A stretch of DNA of 64,000 nucleotides from Humibacillus xanthopallidus (GCF_006717145.1 NZ_VFQF01000002.1:1302001-1366000), one strand, 5' to 3'. Shown: positions 19,075-28,086, numbered from the stretch's first letter. The notes: generated by a model from the letters alone, not told the origin. Numbers and translations are program-made.

Positions 19075-19210
19075 CCGGCACCGCCGGAAGCCAAACCCCA
19101 GACCAAGCAAACCTCTGACACCGTAGGTCGGCCACGCGGCATACGCCGAGCGGGAGCTGACACCAGCGACCGAAGGTCGAAACCCCGGTGAGGAAGGGCG
19201 GAGAGCCCAC

Positions 19211-19609
19211 ATGACCATGACTGACCCGATTGCGGACATGCTGACCCGCGTCCGGAACGCCAACTCGGCGCACCACGACGTCGTCTCCATGCCGTACTCC
19301 AAGCTCAAGAAGAACATCGCCGAGATCCTCCAGGCCGAGGGCTACATCGCCTCGTGGAAGATCGAGGAGGCCGAGGTCGGCCAGACCCTGACCATCGACC
19401 TCAAGTACGGCCCGAACCGCGAGCGCTCCATCGCCGGAGTCCGCCGCGTCAGCAAGCCGGGTCTGCGCGTCTACGCCAAGTCGACGAACCTTCCCCGGGT
19501 TCTCGGTGGCCTCGGCGTCGCGATCCTGTCGACGTCGAACGGTCTGCTGACCGACCGCCAGGCACACGAGAAGGGCGTGGGTGGGGAAGTCCTCGCCTAC
19601 GTCTGGTAA
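19211..19609 (+). CDS. rpsH: 30S ribosomal protein S8 (uS8)
   Basis: S8 binds the central domain of 16S rRNA; in E. coli it also represses the spc operon. The product has 132 residues, with [16 protein letters not shown] at the start and [11 protein letters not shown] at the end. ATG 19211 is chosen because GGAGAG lies 5-7 nt upstream; ATG 19217 is the usual family start and remains possible. rplF follows after 12 bp. Confidence 0.97.
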   Translation: MTMTDPIADMLTRVRNANSAHHDVVSMPYSKLKKNIAEILQAEGYIASWKIEEAEVGQTLTIDLKYGPNRERSIAGVRRVSKPGLRVYAKSTNLPRVLGGLGVAILSTSNGLLTDRQAHEKGVGGEVLAYVW

Positions 19610-19621
19610 GGAGAGACTGAC

Positions 19622-20158
19622 ATGTCGCGAATCGGACGACTTCCGGTCTCCATCCCGTCGGGCGTGGACGTCAAGGTCGATGGCCAGGACGTCAGCGTCA
19701 AGGGTCCGAAGGGTGAGCTCTCGCTCACCATCCCGAACCCCATCACCGTTGAGATGGCCGAGGGCAACCTCGAGGTCAAGCGTCCCGACGACGAGCGCGA
19801 CTCGCGCTCGCGTCACGGGCTGACCCGCTCCCTCATCAACAACATGGTCCTCGGTGTCACCGAGGGCTACGAGAAGAAGATGGAGATCCACGGCACGGGC
19901 TACCGTGTCGCCGCGAAGGGCAGCAACCTCGAGTTCTCGCTCGGGTACTCCCACCCCATCACCATCGAGGCTCCCGAGGGCATCAACTTCGCCGTCGAGA
20001 ACCCGACCCGCTTCTCGGTGCAGGGCATCGACAAGCAGCTGGTCGGCGAGGTCGCGGCCAACATCCGCAAGCTGCGCAAGCCCGACCCGTACAAGGGCAA
20101 GGGTGTTCGCTACGCGGGCGAGCAGATCCGTCGCAAGGTCGGAAAGGCCGGTAAGTAA
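19622..20158 (+). CDS. rplF: 50S ribosomal protein L6 (uL6)
   Basis: L6 lies near the sarcin-ricin loop and the L7/L12 stalk base. The product has 178 residues, starting [20 protein letters not shown]. The conserved C-terminal [23 protein letters not shown] is intact. GGAGAG precedes the ATG by about 8 nt. It is followed by rplR after 3 bp, in normal spc operon order. Confidence 0.98.
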   Translation: MSRIGRLPVSIPSGVDVKVDGQDVSVKGPKGELSLTIPNPITVEMAEGNLEVKRPDDERDSRSRHGLTRSLINNMVLGVTEGYEKKMEIHGTGYRVAAKGSNLEFSLGYSHPITIEAPEGINFAVENPTRFSVQGIDKQLVGEVAANIRKLRKPDPYKGKGVRYAGEQIRRKVGKAGK

Positions 20159-20161
20159 GCC

Positions 20162-20536
20162 ATGGCAATGATCATCAAGCGCGGCAAGAGCAAGGCTGCC
20201 GCCCGCATCCGTCGCCAGGTGCGCGGTCGCAAGAAGATCGCCGGCACCGCGGCCCGTCCCCGCCTGGTCGTGTCCCGCTCGAGCCGGCACCTCTTCGTCC
20301 AGGTCGTCGACGACACGGTCGGCAAGACCGTCGCGTCCGCCTCGACGATGGAGGCCGACCTGCGTGCGTTCGACGGTGACAAGACGGCCAAGGCCAAGCG
20401 CGTCGGCGAGCTCGTCGCCGCTCGGGCCAAGGACGCCGGTGTCGAGTCCGTCGTGTTCGACCGTGGTGGCAACAAGTACCACGGTCGGGTCGCGGCCATC
20501 GCCGAGGGCGCCCGTGAAGGTGGGCTGTCCCTGTGA
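20162..20536 (+). CDS. rplR: 50S ribosomal protein L18 (uL18)
   Basis: L18 binds 5S rRNA with L5. The product has 124 residues, with the basic N-terminus [20 protein letters not shown], then [20 protein letters not shown] and a C-terminal [24 protein letters not shown]. An ATG six bases later (20168) is an alternative start. The stop TGA overlaps a GTG that opens a 15-codon mini-ORF filling the gap to rpsE. Confidence 0.97.
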   Translation: MAMIIKRGKSKAAARIRRQVRGRKKIAGTAARPRLVVSRSSRHLFVQVVDDTVGKTVASASTMEADLRAFDGDKTAKAKRVGELVAARAKDAGVESVVFDRGGNKYHGRVAAIAEGAREGGLSL

Positions 20537-20580
20537 CCAAGCACTTCGTGAACGCAATTGTTGAGATGAGGAACATCTGA
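20533..20580 (+). CDS. Possible 15-codon mini-ORF between rplR and rpsE
   Basis: GTG at 20533 overlaps the rplR stop (GTGA). Fifteen codons encode [15 protein letters not shown], and the TGA at 20578-20580 overlaps the rpsE ATG (TGATG). The mini-ORF therefore fills the gap exactly and would keep ribosomes moving from rplR to rpsE. The segment is AT-richer than its neighbours. It could be chance; no homologue is known to me. It also carries the GATGAGGA ribosome binding region of rpsE. Confidence 0.35.
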   Translation: MTKHFVNAIVEMRNI

Positions 20581-21242
20581 TGCCCGGACAGCAGCGTCGA
20601 GGCGGTGGCGTGGGTGGCCCCGCCGGTGGCGGCGAGCGCACCGAGCGTGGCGACCGCCGTGACAACCGTGGTGGCCGCGACAACCGCGACGCCGAGAAGA
20701 GCCAGTACGTCGAGCGCGTCGTGACGATCAACCGCGTCGCCAAGGTCGTCAAGGGTGGTCGTCGCTTCAGCTTCACCGCTCTCGTCGTCGTCGGTGACGG
20801 TGACGGCACCGTCGGTGTCGGCTACGGCAAGGCCAAGGAAGTTCCCGCGGCGATCGCCAAGGGTGTCGAGGAGGCCAAGAAGAACTTCTTCAAGGTCCCG
20901 CGCATCCAGGGCACCATCCCGCACCCCGTCCAGGGTGAGGCCGCCGCCGGTGTCGTCATGCTCCGTCCCGCCGCCCCCGGTACCGGTGTCATCGCCGGTG
21001 GTCCGGTGCGTGCGGTGCTCGAGTGCGCCGGCATCCACGACGTCCTCAGCAAGTCGCTGGGCTCCGACAACGCCATCAACATCGTGCACGCCACGGCTCA
21101 GGCCCTGCGCGAGCTCGAGCGCCCCGAGTCGGTCGCCGCACGTCGCGGCAAGACCCTCGAGGAGGTGGCTCCGGCCGCCATGCTCCGCGCCCGCGCCGCT
21201 GGTCTCGCCGAGGCCAAGGCCGCCGAGAAGGCAGGTGCGTGA
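20580..21242 (+). CDS. rpsE: 30S ribosomal protein S5 (uS5)
   Basis: S5 helps shape the decoding site and mRNA unwinding. The product has 220 residues. The first 40 residues form a Gly/Arg/Asp-rich extension (repeats like [14 protein letters not shown]). The double-stranded RNA-binding fold then follows ([20 protein letters not shown]), with [14 protein letters not shown] and the C-terminal S5 domain. The ATG overlaps the mini-ORF stop, and the stop overlaps the rpmD ATG. Confidence 0.97.
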   Translation: MPGQQRRGGGVGGPAGGGERTERGDRRDNRGGRDNRDAEKSQYVERVVTINRVAKVVKGGRRFSFTALVVVGDGDGTVGVGYGKAKEVPAAIAKGVEEAKKNFFKVPRIQGTIPHPVQGEAAAGVVMLRPAAPGTGVIAGGPVRAVLECAGIHDVLSKSLGSDNAINIVHATAQALRELERPESVAARRGKTLEEVAPAAMLRARAAGLAEAKAAEKAGA

Positions 21243-21424
21243 TGGCTCGTCTCAAGGTGACCCAGACCCGGTCCGAGATCGGCGGCAAGCAGAACCAGCG
21301 TGACACGCTGCGCAGCCTCGGTCTGAAGCGCATTGGCGACGTCGTCGTCAAGGAGGACCGTCCCGAGATCCGCGGGATGGTCAAGACGGTCACGCACCTC
21401 GTGTCCGTCGAGGAGGTTGACTGA
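21242..21424 (+). CDS. rpmD: 50S ribosomal protein L30 (uL30)
   Basis: This small large-subunit protein has 60 residues, matching the family length: [20 protein letters not shown], then [29 protein letters not shown]. The ATG overlaps the rpsE stop (TGATG), and rplO follows after 2 bp. L30 is absent from some bacteria, but its presence between rpsE and rplO is standard in this phylum. Confidence 0.97.
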   Translation: MARLKVTQTRSEIGGKQNQRDTLRSLGLKRIGDVVVKEDRPEIRGMVKTVTHLVSVEEVD

Positions 21425-21426
21425 CC

Positions 21427-21906
21427 ATGGCTGACAAGAAGCCCAACGCCCAGAGCGAGTCGGCCCTCAAGGTCCACCACCTGCGTCCGGCCCCCGGAGC
21501 CAAGACCCCCAAGACCCGCGTGGGTCGAGGCGAGGGCTCCAAGGGCAAGACCGCCGGTCGTGGCACCAAGGGCACCAAGGCCCGCTACCAGGTTCCCGAG
21601 CGCTTCGAGGGTGGCTCCATGCCGCTCCACATGCGCCTGCCGAAGCTGCGTGGGTTCAAGAACCCGTTCCGCACCGAGTACCAGGTCGTCAACCTCGACC
21701 GCCTGCAGGTCCTCTTCCCCGAGGGCGGGCAGGTCTCGGTTGCGGACCTCGTCGAGAAGGGCGCCGTCCGCGACGGCTTCCCGGTCAAGGTGCTCGGCAC
21801 CGGCGACATCTCCGTGAAGGTCGAGGTGGAGGCCCACAAGTTCTCCGCCTCCGCCAAGGAGAAGATCGAGGCCGCCGGCGGCACGGTCACGGCGCTCGAC
21901 GCCTGA
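21427..21906 (+). CDS. rplO: 50S ribosomal protein L15 (uL15)
   Basis: L15 is a late assembly protein that spans the large subunit. The product has 159 residues, with [21 protein letters not shown] and the glycine-rich [20 protein letters not shown] region, then the globular domain ending [11 protein letters not shown]. It closes the spc ribosomal block; the 193-bp gap to secY contains a long stem-loop and probably a secY promoter. Confidence 0.98.
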   Translation: MADKKPNAQSESALKVHHLRPAPGAKTPKTRVGRGEGSKGKTAGRGTKGTKARYQVPERFEGGSMPLHMRLPKLRGFKNPFRTEYQVVNLDRLQVLFPEGGQVSVADLVEKGAVRDGFPVKVLGTGDISVKVEVEAHKFSASAKEKIEAAGGTVTALDA

Positions 21907-21957
21907 CCCGGGTCGCTGCTTGAACCGGTCCTCGTGACCACCCCACACCTCGTGTGA

Positions 21958-22029
21958 GCAGCGCCCCGGGCGCCCGCTCCGAGGGTCGACGTGACGTCGG
22001 CCACCGGACCGGGATGCTCGGGGCGCTGC
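21958..22029 (+). terminator. Long stem-loop between rplO and secY
   Basis: The arms GCAGCGCCCCG (21958-21968) and CGGGGCGCTGC (22019-22029) are perfect complements of 11 bp across a 50-nt loop that holds smaller dyads. A short T-rich GTCTTTGCGTT follows. It could be a terminator or an attenuator for the downstream secY-adk-map genes. Confidence 0.5.
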
Positions 22030-22099
22030 GTCTTTGCGTTACCCTTCCACGGATTGCTTGACCAACGCCGCGCCACCCGTGCGGCCCCAGGAGGACCCA

Positions 22100-23425
22100 G
22101 TGCTCGCCGCCTTCGTCCGCGCGTTCCGCACCCCGGACCTGCGCAAGAAGCTGCTTTTCACGCTCGGCATCATCGCGCTCTTCAGGCTCGGGTCGCACGT
22201 GCCGACCCCCGGCATCAGCTACACGCTGGTGCAGCAGTGCCTCAGCGCGGGTCGAGCCGCCGGTGGTAGCGACCAGAGCGGGTTCCTCAACCTCGCCAAC
22301 CTCTTCAGTGGTGGCGCGCTCCTGCAGCTGTCGGTCTTCGCGCTCGGGATCATGCCGTACATCACGGCGAGCATCATCATCCAGCTGCTCACCGTCGTCA
22401 TCCCGCGCTTCGAGGCCCTCAAGGAAGAGGGCCAGTCGGGGCAGTCGAAGCTGACGCAGTACACCCGCTACCTGACGATCGGCCTCGCGATCCTCCAGTC
22501 GGCGACCCTCGTGACCTTCGCGCGCAACCCCTCCAGCCTCTTCGGCGGCAGCTGCCCGACGATCATGCCCGACGACTCGATGGCGACGATCCTCATCATG
22601 GTCCTCACGATGACCGCCGGCACCGGCCTCATCATGTGGTTCGGCGAGCTCATCACCGACAAGGGTGTCGGCAACGGCATGTCGCTGCTCATCTTCACCT
22701 CGATCGCCGCCGGCTTCCCGGCCTCGCTCTGGGCGATCAAGGAGAACAAGGGCTGGGGCACCTTCCTCGGCATCGTGCTGCTCGGCATCTTCGTCATCGC
22801 CGCGGTGGTCTTCGTCGAGCAGTCGCAGCGCCGCATCCCCGTGCAGTACGCCAAGCGCATGGTCGGACGCCGCATGTACGGCGGCACCTCGACCTACATC
22901 CCGCTCAAGGTCAACATGGCCGGCGTCATCCCCGTCATCTTCGCCAGCTCCCTGCTCGCCCTCCCGGGCCTCATCGCGCAGTTCAACACGCGCGCCGACG
23001 GCAACAACCCGGGCTGGGTCACGTGGGTGCAGCAGAACCTCGTGCGAGGTGACCACCCGATCTACATGGCGATCTACGTCGGGCTCATCCTCTTCTTCAC
23101 GTTCTTCTACGTCTCGATCACGTTCAACCCGACCGAGGTCGCCGACAACATGAAGAAGTACGGCGGCTTCATCCCAGGTATCCGCGCCGGGCGACCCACG
23201 GCCGAGTACCTCAACTACGTCCTGACCCGAATCACCGTGCCGGGTGCCATCTACCTCGCCCTGATCTCGCTCATCCCGCTCGTGGCACTCGTGCTCGTCG
23301 GCGCCAACCAGAACTTCCCGTTCGGAGGCACCTCGATCCTCATCATCGTCGGTGTGGGTCTCGAGACGGTCAAGCAGATCGAGGCGCAGCTCCAGCAGCG
23401 TCATTACGAAGGGTTCCTCCGTTAA
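22100..23425 (+). CDS. secY: Preprotein translocase channel subunit SecY
   Basis: SecY forms the protein-conducting channel of the Sec translocon in the cytoplasmic membrane, with SecE and SecG, powered by SecA. The product has 441 residues with ten predicted membrane segments. It starts MLAAFVRAFRTPDLRKKLLFTLGII and carries the SHVPTPGI and GIMPYITASIIIQLL motifs. The cytoplasmic loop around FIPGIRAGRPTAEYL is intact. GTG 22100 is chosen because AGGAGGA lies a few bases upstream; earlier in-frame TTG codons lack this. adk begins directly after the TAA. Confidence 0.97.
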   Translation: MLAAFVRAFRTPDLRKKLLFTLGIIALFRLGSHVPTPGISYTLVQQCLSAGRAAGGSDQSGFLNLANLFSGGALLQLSVFALGIMPYITASIIIQLLTVVIPRFEALKEEGQSGQSKLTQYTRYLTIGLAILQSATLVTFARNPSSLFGGSCPTIMPDDSMATILIMVLTMTAGTGLIMWFGELITDKGVGNGMSLLIFTSIAAGFPASLWAIKENKGWGTFLGIVLLGIFVIAAVVFVEQSQRRIPVQYAKRMVGRRMYGGTSTYIPLKVNMAGVIPVIFASSLLALPGLIAQFNTRADGNNPGWVTWVQQNLVRGDHPIYMAIYVGLILFFTFFYVSITFNPTEVADNMKKYGGFIPGIRAGRPTAEYLNYVLTRITVPGAIYLALISLIPLVALVLVGANQNFPFGGTSILIIVGVGLETVKQIEAQLQQRHYEGFLR

Positions 23426-24001
23426 ATGCGACTGATCATCCTCGGCCCGCCCGGTGCCGGTAAGGGCACCCAGGCGGCTCGCATCGCCGAGCGCCTCTCC
23501 ATCCCGGCCATCTCGACCGGCGACATCTTCCGGTCCAACATCAAGAACGAGACCGAGCTGGGTCTCAAGGTCAAGGACATCCTCGCCTCGGGCGGCTACG
23601 TCCCCGACGAGGTCACCAACGAGATCGTCGAGGATCGGCTCGACTGGCCCGACGCGGCCGGCGGCTTCCTCCTCGACGGCTACCCCCGCACGGCGGGTCA
23701 GGTCGAGGCGCTCGACGAGATGCTCGCGCGCCACGGCCACCGGCTCGACGCCGTCCTCGAGCTCGAGGTCGACGACGACGCGATCGTCGAGCGCCTCCTC
23801 AAGCGGGCTGAGACCGAGGGTCGCTCTGACGACACCGAGGACGTCATCCGTGAGCGCCAGGCGATCTACTACCGCGAGACCGCGCCCCTCAGCCACCACT
23901 ACGACGAGGTCGGCCTGCTCGTCCGCGTCGACGGCATGGGCGAGCTCGACAAGGTGACCGACCGGCTCGTCGAGGCCCTCCCGGCCCACCCGAGCCCCTG
24001 A
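23426..24001 (+). CDS. adk: Adenylate kinase
   Basis: This cytoplasmic enzyme converts ATP + AMP to 2 ADP. The product has 191 residues, the short form that lacks the zinc-finger LID insertion. The P-loop is GPPGAGKGT (residues 7-15), and [13 protein letters not shown] and the short LID segment [19 protein letters not shown] are visible. The ATG follows the secY stop with no spacing, so translation is likely coupled. The secY-adk-map order is widely conserved in actinobacteria. Confidence 0.98.
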   Translation: MRLIILGPPGAGKGTQAARIAERLSIPAISTGDIFRSNIKNETELGLKVKDILASGGYVPDEVTNEIVEDRLDWPDAAGGFLLDGYPRTAGQVEALDEMLARHGHRLDAVLELEVDDDAIVERLLKRAETEGRSDDTEDVIRERQAIYYRETAPLSHHYDEVGLLVRVDGMGELDKVTDRLVEALPAHPSP

Positions 24002-24012
24002 GCGCCCACACC

Positions 24013-24858
24013 GTGTTCGGACGCCGCAACAAGCTCCAGGGTCGCACCGACGAGCAGCTCCTCCTCATGCGTGAGGCGGGGCTGCTCGTCGGGCGCACCC
24101 TCGAGATGCTCGCCGCCGAGGTGCGCCCGGGAGTGACGACGCTCGAGCTCGACCGTCTCGCCGAGGACTTCATCCGCAGCAACGGTGGCATCCCCAACTT
24201 CCAGCTCGTCCCCGGCTACAGCCACACGCTCTGCACGAGCGTCAACGAGGAGGTCGTCCACGGCATCCCCGGCAGCCGGGTGCTGCGCGAGGGTGACGTC
24301 GTGTCGGTCGACTGCGGCGCCGAGGTCGCGGGCTGGAACGGCGACGCGGCCTTCACCGCCGTCGTCGGAGGCGCCGAGGCCGCGCGCCCCGAGGACCTCG
24401 CGCTCATCGCCGCCACCGAGGCCAGCCTGTATGCCGGGATCGCCGCCATGCGCGTCGGTGACCGTCTCTACGCGGTGGGCGACGCCGTCGAGGCCAGCAT
24501 CGAGGCCGCCGCGGAGCGCGACGGTCGCGTCTACGGCATCATCGAGGACTACGTCGGTCACGGCATCGGCACCCAGATGCACATGGATCCGCAGATCCCC
24601 AACTACGCCGTGCGCGACGCCGGCCCGAAGCTCGTCAACGGCTTCACCGGCGCGATCGAGCCGATGGTCACGCTCGGCACGACCGACACGACGGTGCTCG
24701 CCGACGACTGGACCGTCGTGACGGCCGACGGCACCCGTGCCGCCCACTGGGAGCACTCGGTCGCCGTGCGCGACGGCGGCCTGTGGATCCTCACGGCCAT
24801 CGACGGCGGCGAGGCGGCGCTGGCAGCCCACGGCGCGGCATACGCCCCGCTCGGCTGA
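24013..24858 (+). CDS. map: Type I methionine aminopeptidase
   Basis: This enzyme removes the N-terminal methionine from nascent proteins. The product has 281 residues of the pita-bread fold. The five metal ligands are visible: Asp100, Asp111, His183, Glu216 and Glu247, and His83 lies in EEVVHGIPG. The start is GTG 24013, 11 bp after adk. One GTATGCCG octamer inside (about 24427) is read Tyr-Ala, and another in reverse is at the very end (about 24836). It is the last gene of the secY group. Confidence 0.97.
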   Translation: MFGRRNKLQGRTDEQLLLMREAGLLVGRTLEMLAAEVRPGVTTLELDRLAEDFIRSNGGIPNFQLVPGYSHTLCTSVNEEVVHGIPGSRVLREGDVVSVDCGAEVAGWNGDAAFTAVVGGAEAARPEDLALIAATEASLYAGIAAMRVGDRLYAVGDAVEASIEAAAERDGRVYGIIEDYVGHGIGTQMHMDPQIPNYAVRDAGPKLVNGFTGAIEPMVTLGTTDTTVLADDWTVVTADGTRAAHWEHSVAVRDGGLWILTAIDGGEAALAAHGAAYAPLG

Positions 24859-25044
24859 GCGACCTCCCACCCGGCAGCACGAGCTCGGTGGCGCTCTAGG
24901 GCCCGGACTGTCGGGCCCGGCGCGTAGCCTCGCGCTGTTACGCTTCCCCGTAGCACCCCCAGCGCCCAGGGCCTCGACGCCGCCGGGCTGCTCGCCTTCG
25001 TCGAGGCCGCCGAGCGCGGCGGGCTCGGCCTGCACAGCCTCATC

Positions 25045-26364
25045 GTGGCCCGGCACGGCCAGGTCGTCGCGCAGGGGTGGTGGCGCCCGTATGCCGCCGA
25101 GCGGGTCCACCTCGCCTACTCCCTCTCGAAGACGGTGACGGCCACGGCCGTCGCGTTTCTCGTGCAGGAGGGTCGCCTCTCGCTCGAGGACCGGGTGCTC
25201 GACTTCTTCCCCGAGATCGACGGCGCCACCGTGCCCTCGGGGTGGCACGACGTGCGGGTCAAGCACTGCCTCTCGATGACCGTGGGGCACGAGGACGACG
25301 CGTGGGCGCGAGTGTTCGACCGCAGCAGCGGCACCGACTACGCCGCACCCGACGACTGGGTGCCCCACGTCTTCGCGACGGCGCCGACGCGCGAGCCGGG
25401 CACGGTCTTCGCGTACAACCAGGTCGCCACCTACCTGCTGTCCCTGATCGTCGGTCGGGTCGCCGGCCAGGGCGTGTCCGAGATGCTGCGGCCGCGACTG
25501 CTCGCGCCGCTCGGCCTGCCCGACATCCCGTGGCACCGTGACCCGCTCGGTCGTGAGCTCGGCTTCAGCGGCTCGCACCTGACGACGGAGGGCATCGCCT
25601 CGATCGCCCAGCTCTACCTCGACCAGGGCCGGTGGGAGGGGCGCCAGCTGCTCTCGCCGTCGTGGGTGGCCGAGGCGACCGTCGGCTTCGGGCCGCGCAA
25701 CGAGGACCCCCTCACCCCGCCCGACTGGGCGCGCGGCTACGGCTACTCCTTCTGGATGCAGCGCCACGGCTACCGCGGCGACGGAGCCTACGGCCAGTTC
25801 CTCGCGGTGCTGCCCGAGCAGGACCTCGTCGTCGCGATCACCTCAGAGCAGCCCGACATGCAGGCGACGCTCGACGCCCTCTGGGAGCACGTCGTGCCCG
25901 CAGCCGGGCGCCCCGGCTCCGAGCAGGCCGACACCGAGCTCGCCGCGGTGCTGGCGAGCCGCGAGATCCCGGCGATGGCCGGAGGGGCGCTCGGGCCCGA
26001 CCATGCCGAGTTCACCCGGTCGTCGGCCTCCGACCTGTCCGACGACTACACCGCCGTCTCGGTGACCCGCGAGGCCGGCGGTCACGTCCTCGGTCTCGCC
26101 CGCCGGGGGGAGTGGCTGCGCGTGCCGGTGGCCTCCGGCGCCTGGGTGGAGTCGGCCCTCGTCGGCGGCGGCGCGACCTTGCCCGTCGTCAGCAGCGGCG
26201 GCTGGGTCGACGAGGACGTCTTCCGGGCCGAGGTCATCGCCATCGAGACGCCGCACCGCTTCCGGGTCGAGGCCCGGCTGCGCGGGGGAGACGCCGACCT
26301 CACGTGGCGGATGGTGCCGCTGACCGGCGGCGACCCGCTGTGGCTCTCGACCCGCTGGGGTTGA
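25045..26364 (+). CDS. Serine hydrolase (beta-lactamase family), start uncertain
   Basis: This protein belongs to the class C beta-lactamase/esterase superfamily. SLSK at residues 26-29 of this reading gives the nucleophile serine and the lysine base; YNQ at 124-126 fits the second motif. GTG 25045 is the first standard start, giving 439 residues, but the frame is open back to 24928. The extra residues VTLPRSTPSAQGLDAAGLL are what family members have at their N-terminus. That stretch begins with GTT at 24937, six bases after a TAGCCT -10 box, where GTG would be expected. The real protein is therefore probably 475 residues. There is no signal peptide. A C-terminal domain of about 120 residues is extra to the catalytic fold. 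Confidence 0.85.
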   Translation: MARHGQVVAQGWWRPYAAERVHLAYSLSKTVTATAVAFLVQEGRLSLEDRVLDFFPEIDGATVPSGWHDVRVKHCLSMTVGHEDDAWARVFDRSSGTDYAAPDDWVPHVFATAPTREPGTVFAYNQVATYLLSLIVGRVAGQGVSEMLRPRLLAPLGLPDIPWHRDPLGRELGFSGSHLTTEGIASIAQLYLDQGRWEGRQLLSPSWVAEATVGFGPRNEDPLTPPDWARGYGYSFWMQRHGYRGDGAYGQFLAVLPEQDLVVAITSEQPDMQATLDALWEHVVPAAGRPGSEQADTELAAVLASREIPAMAGGALGPDHAEFTRSSASDLSDDYTAVSVTREAGGHVLGLARRGEWLRVPVASGAWVESALVGGGATLPVVSSGGWVDEDVFRAEVIAIETPHRFRVEARLRGGDADLTWRMVPLTGGDPLWLSTRWG

Positions 26365-26366
26365 CC

Positions 26367-27116
26367 TCAGCCCTGCGCGGTGCCAGCCCCGTCATCGGGT
26401 GCCACGTCGCGGCCGAGGGTTCCGGCCTGGCCGCCGAGATGGACGAGGAGCCGCTCGGCGACGACGCGGGCGTTGGCCTGGAGCACGGGCAGCGGCACGC
26501 GGGGGAGGTTCTCCTCCCAGTCGAGCAGCGGTGAGCCCCGGAACTGCGGGATCCGCGCGGGGCGGCCGAAGAAGAACAGGTGCAGGTGCGCGCTGCCGTC
26601 GCCGTACTTGGCGACGTGCACCCGGCCGACGCTGGGCACGTGCTCGACGGCGTCCGAGATCGCCACGACGAGCTGGCCCATCTCGGCGGCGAGGTCGGTC
26701 GGCAGGCTCGGCAGGTCGTGGTGCTCCAGCGGCGAGAGGACGAGCTGCACCGGAAGGCCGGACTGGTCGGTGAGGCCGAGGCGCCACCGGGCGTTGGACC
26801 AGACCGTCGTGCCGTCGTCGGGGCCGAAGCCCGTCGCGCACCAGCAGTCGCGCGCCTCCTCGCCGCGGCGGGCCGGCTCCTCGTCGGCCAACGGCTGCAG
26901 CGGCTTGAGGCGCAGGCTGTCGATCTCGTACGGGTAGATGTCCCAGCCGGGCATCTCCTCCACCGCGACGGGCAGGCGCCCCTCGGCATCGGCGGCGGCG
27001 AGGATGCGCGCGTGGTAGTCCTCGGGGCTCTCGGCCTCCCCGAGCAGGGGGTCGTGCGCCCCGGGGTCGGTCCGGAGTGCGTCGGTGGGCACCGCGTCGT
27101 CGCCGTCGTCGCTCAT
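26367..27116 (-). CDS. HIT-like conserved actinobacterial protein
   Basis: This 249-residue protein has an acidic N-terminus. The middle and end resemble the HIT/GalT superfamily: LVLSPLEHHDLPSLP, then a helix, then VHVAKYGDGSAHLHLFFFGRP, near the usual HxHxH position but with only HLH. The reduced histidine triad leaves hydrolase activity open; nucleotide phosphate binding is an inference. Four cysteine and tryptophan residues around DCWCATGFGPDDGTTVW are notable. It converges with the serine hydrolase gene, with 2 bp between the stops. Confidence 0.75.
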   Translation of the reverse strand: MSDDGDDAVPTDALRTDPGAHDPLLGEAESPEDYHARILAAADAEGRLPVAVEEMPGWDIYPYEIDSLRLKPLQPLADEEPARRGEEARDCWCATGFGPDDGTTVWSNARWRLGLTDQSGLPVQLVLSPLEHHDLPSLPTDLAAEMGQLVVAISDAVEHVPSVGRVHVAKYGDGSAHLHLFFFGRPARIPQFRGSPLLDWEENLPRVPLPVLQANARVVAERLLVHLGGQAGTLGRDVAPDDGAGTAQG

Positions 27117-27189
27117 GTCGCCAGTATGCCGCCCGGCCGGGTTCCGGAGTCAGCGTGACGCGAGTGCTCGCGGGTGGGAGCATCGGCAC

Positions 27190-27534
27190 ATGGGTGAGCT
27201 CACGGCATACCTGGAGTCGTTGCCCTCGCCGCAGCGCGAGGCGCTCGAGCACGTCGTCGACGCGGCCCGGCGTGCGGCGCCCGACGCGGAGGAGGGTCGC
27301 AGCTACGGCATGGCGGCCCTCCGGCTCGCGGGCAAGCCGCTCGTCGGGGTGACGGCGTCGGCGCGCCACCTCTCGCTCTTCCCGTTCAGCCCCGCGGTGG
27401 TCGAGGCCGTCGCCCCCGACCTCGGGGGCTACAGCCTGTCGAAGGGCACGATCCGCTTCACCGTGGACCAGCCGCTGCCCGACGGGGTCGTCGAGCGCGT
27501 CGTCGACCTGAGGCGCGCTGAGATCGAACGCTGA
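27190..27534 (+). CDS. DUF1801/YdhG-like small protein
   Basis: The 114-residue product MGELTAYLESLPSPQREALE continues with RSYGMAALRLAGKPLVGVTASARHLSLFPFSP. It ends with GGYSLSKGTIRFTVDQPLPDGVVERVVDLR. This layout (a helical start, a YGMPAF-like motif, then LSLFPFS and SKGTIRF) is that of the DUF1801 family, sometimes linked to iron binding in its frataxin-like relatives. GGGAG lies upstream of the ATG at 27190. Just after the stop, GATCGAACGCTGA is repeated in tandem. Biological role unknown. Confidence 0.8.
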   Translation: MGELTAYLESLPSPQREALEHVVDAARRAAPDAEEGRSYGMAALRLAGKPLVGVTASARHLSLFPFSPAVVEAVAPDLGGYSLSKGTIRFTVDQPLPDGVVERVVDLRRAEIER

Positions 27535-27565
27535 GATCGAACGCTGACGCCGGCGCCCCCGGTTC

Positions 27566-27671
27566 GAGGTGATGCCGCACCCCACGTGGGTGGCGGGATC
27601 ACCTCCAACGAGGTATGCCGTGGGGCTGGTGGAGGTGATGGCGGGCCTCACGTGAGTGGCGGGATCACCTC
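27566..27671. repeat. Two palindromic repeat units (family 1)
   Basis: These two units (27566-27605 and 27632-27671) have the same GAGGTGAT ... GATCACCTC ends and CACGTGGGTGGCGG core as the array at 11114-11575. A GTATGCCG octamer (27612) lies between them. They sit in the 330-bp gap before infA, directly upstream of its promoter. The remainder of that gap is promoter and leader. Confidence 0.85.
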
Positions 27672-27716
27672 GACCCGAGGCCTTGGGACGGCGCGCACGA
27701 TAGCGCCCGGCCCGAT

Positions 27717-27746
27717 TTCAGGGAAGTGCCCCCTGTGGCGTATTCT
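27717..27746 (+). promoter_or_regulatory. Possible promoter of infA
   Basis: The -10 TATTCT (27741-27746) is good, and the -35 TTCAGG (27717-27722) is weak, with an 18-bp spacer. CGATTT precedes the -35, as at the S10 and rplM promoters. The leader to infA is about 110 nt. Confidence 0.45.
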
Positions 27747-27864
27747 TGTGCGTTGGGTGTCGTGTGCCTCGACGCCTGACTCGCGCCTGTGCTTGCACGG
27801 GCAGATACGGCACGCCCCAAGGTCGGTCCACTCCGGGTCGACCACCAACAGATTGACGGAGGAT

Positions 27865-28086
27865 ATGGCCAAGAAGGACGGTGTCATCGAGATCGAGGGC
27901 ACGATCGTCGAGGCTCTCCCGAACGCGATGTTCCGGGTGGAGCTCACCAACGGTCACAAGGTGCTCGCACACATCTCGGGCAAGATGCGCCAGCACTACA
28001 TCCGGATCCTCCCTGAGGACCGGGTCGTGGTGGAGCTCTCGCCCTATGACCTGACCCGCGGTCGGATCGTCTTCCGCTACCGCTGA
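27865..28086 (+). CDS. infA: Translation initiation factor IF-1
   Basis: IF-1 binds the ribosomal A site and assists IF-2 and IF-3 in initiation. The product has 73 residues, the typical length, with a single OB fold: [20 protein letters not shown], then [22 protein letters not shown] and [22 protein letters not shown] lies just before the ATG. It opens a cluster with rpmJ, rpsM, rpsK, rpsD, rpoA and rplQ, the standard order after secY-adk-map. Here three unrelated genes separate it from map. Confidence 0.98.
   Translation: MAKKDGVIEIEGTIVEALPNAMFRVELTNGHKVLAHISGKMRQHYIRILPEDRVVVELSPYDLTRGRIVFRYR

Noticed and set aside
22034-22099. Earlier TTG start for secY adding 22 residues
   Set aside because: It lacks a ribosome binding site, while GTG 22100 has AGGAGGA and the family N-terminus.
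21887-23989. Long minus-strand frame opposite secY and adk
   Set aside because: Same antisense bias; the plus strand genes are certain.
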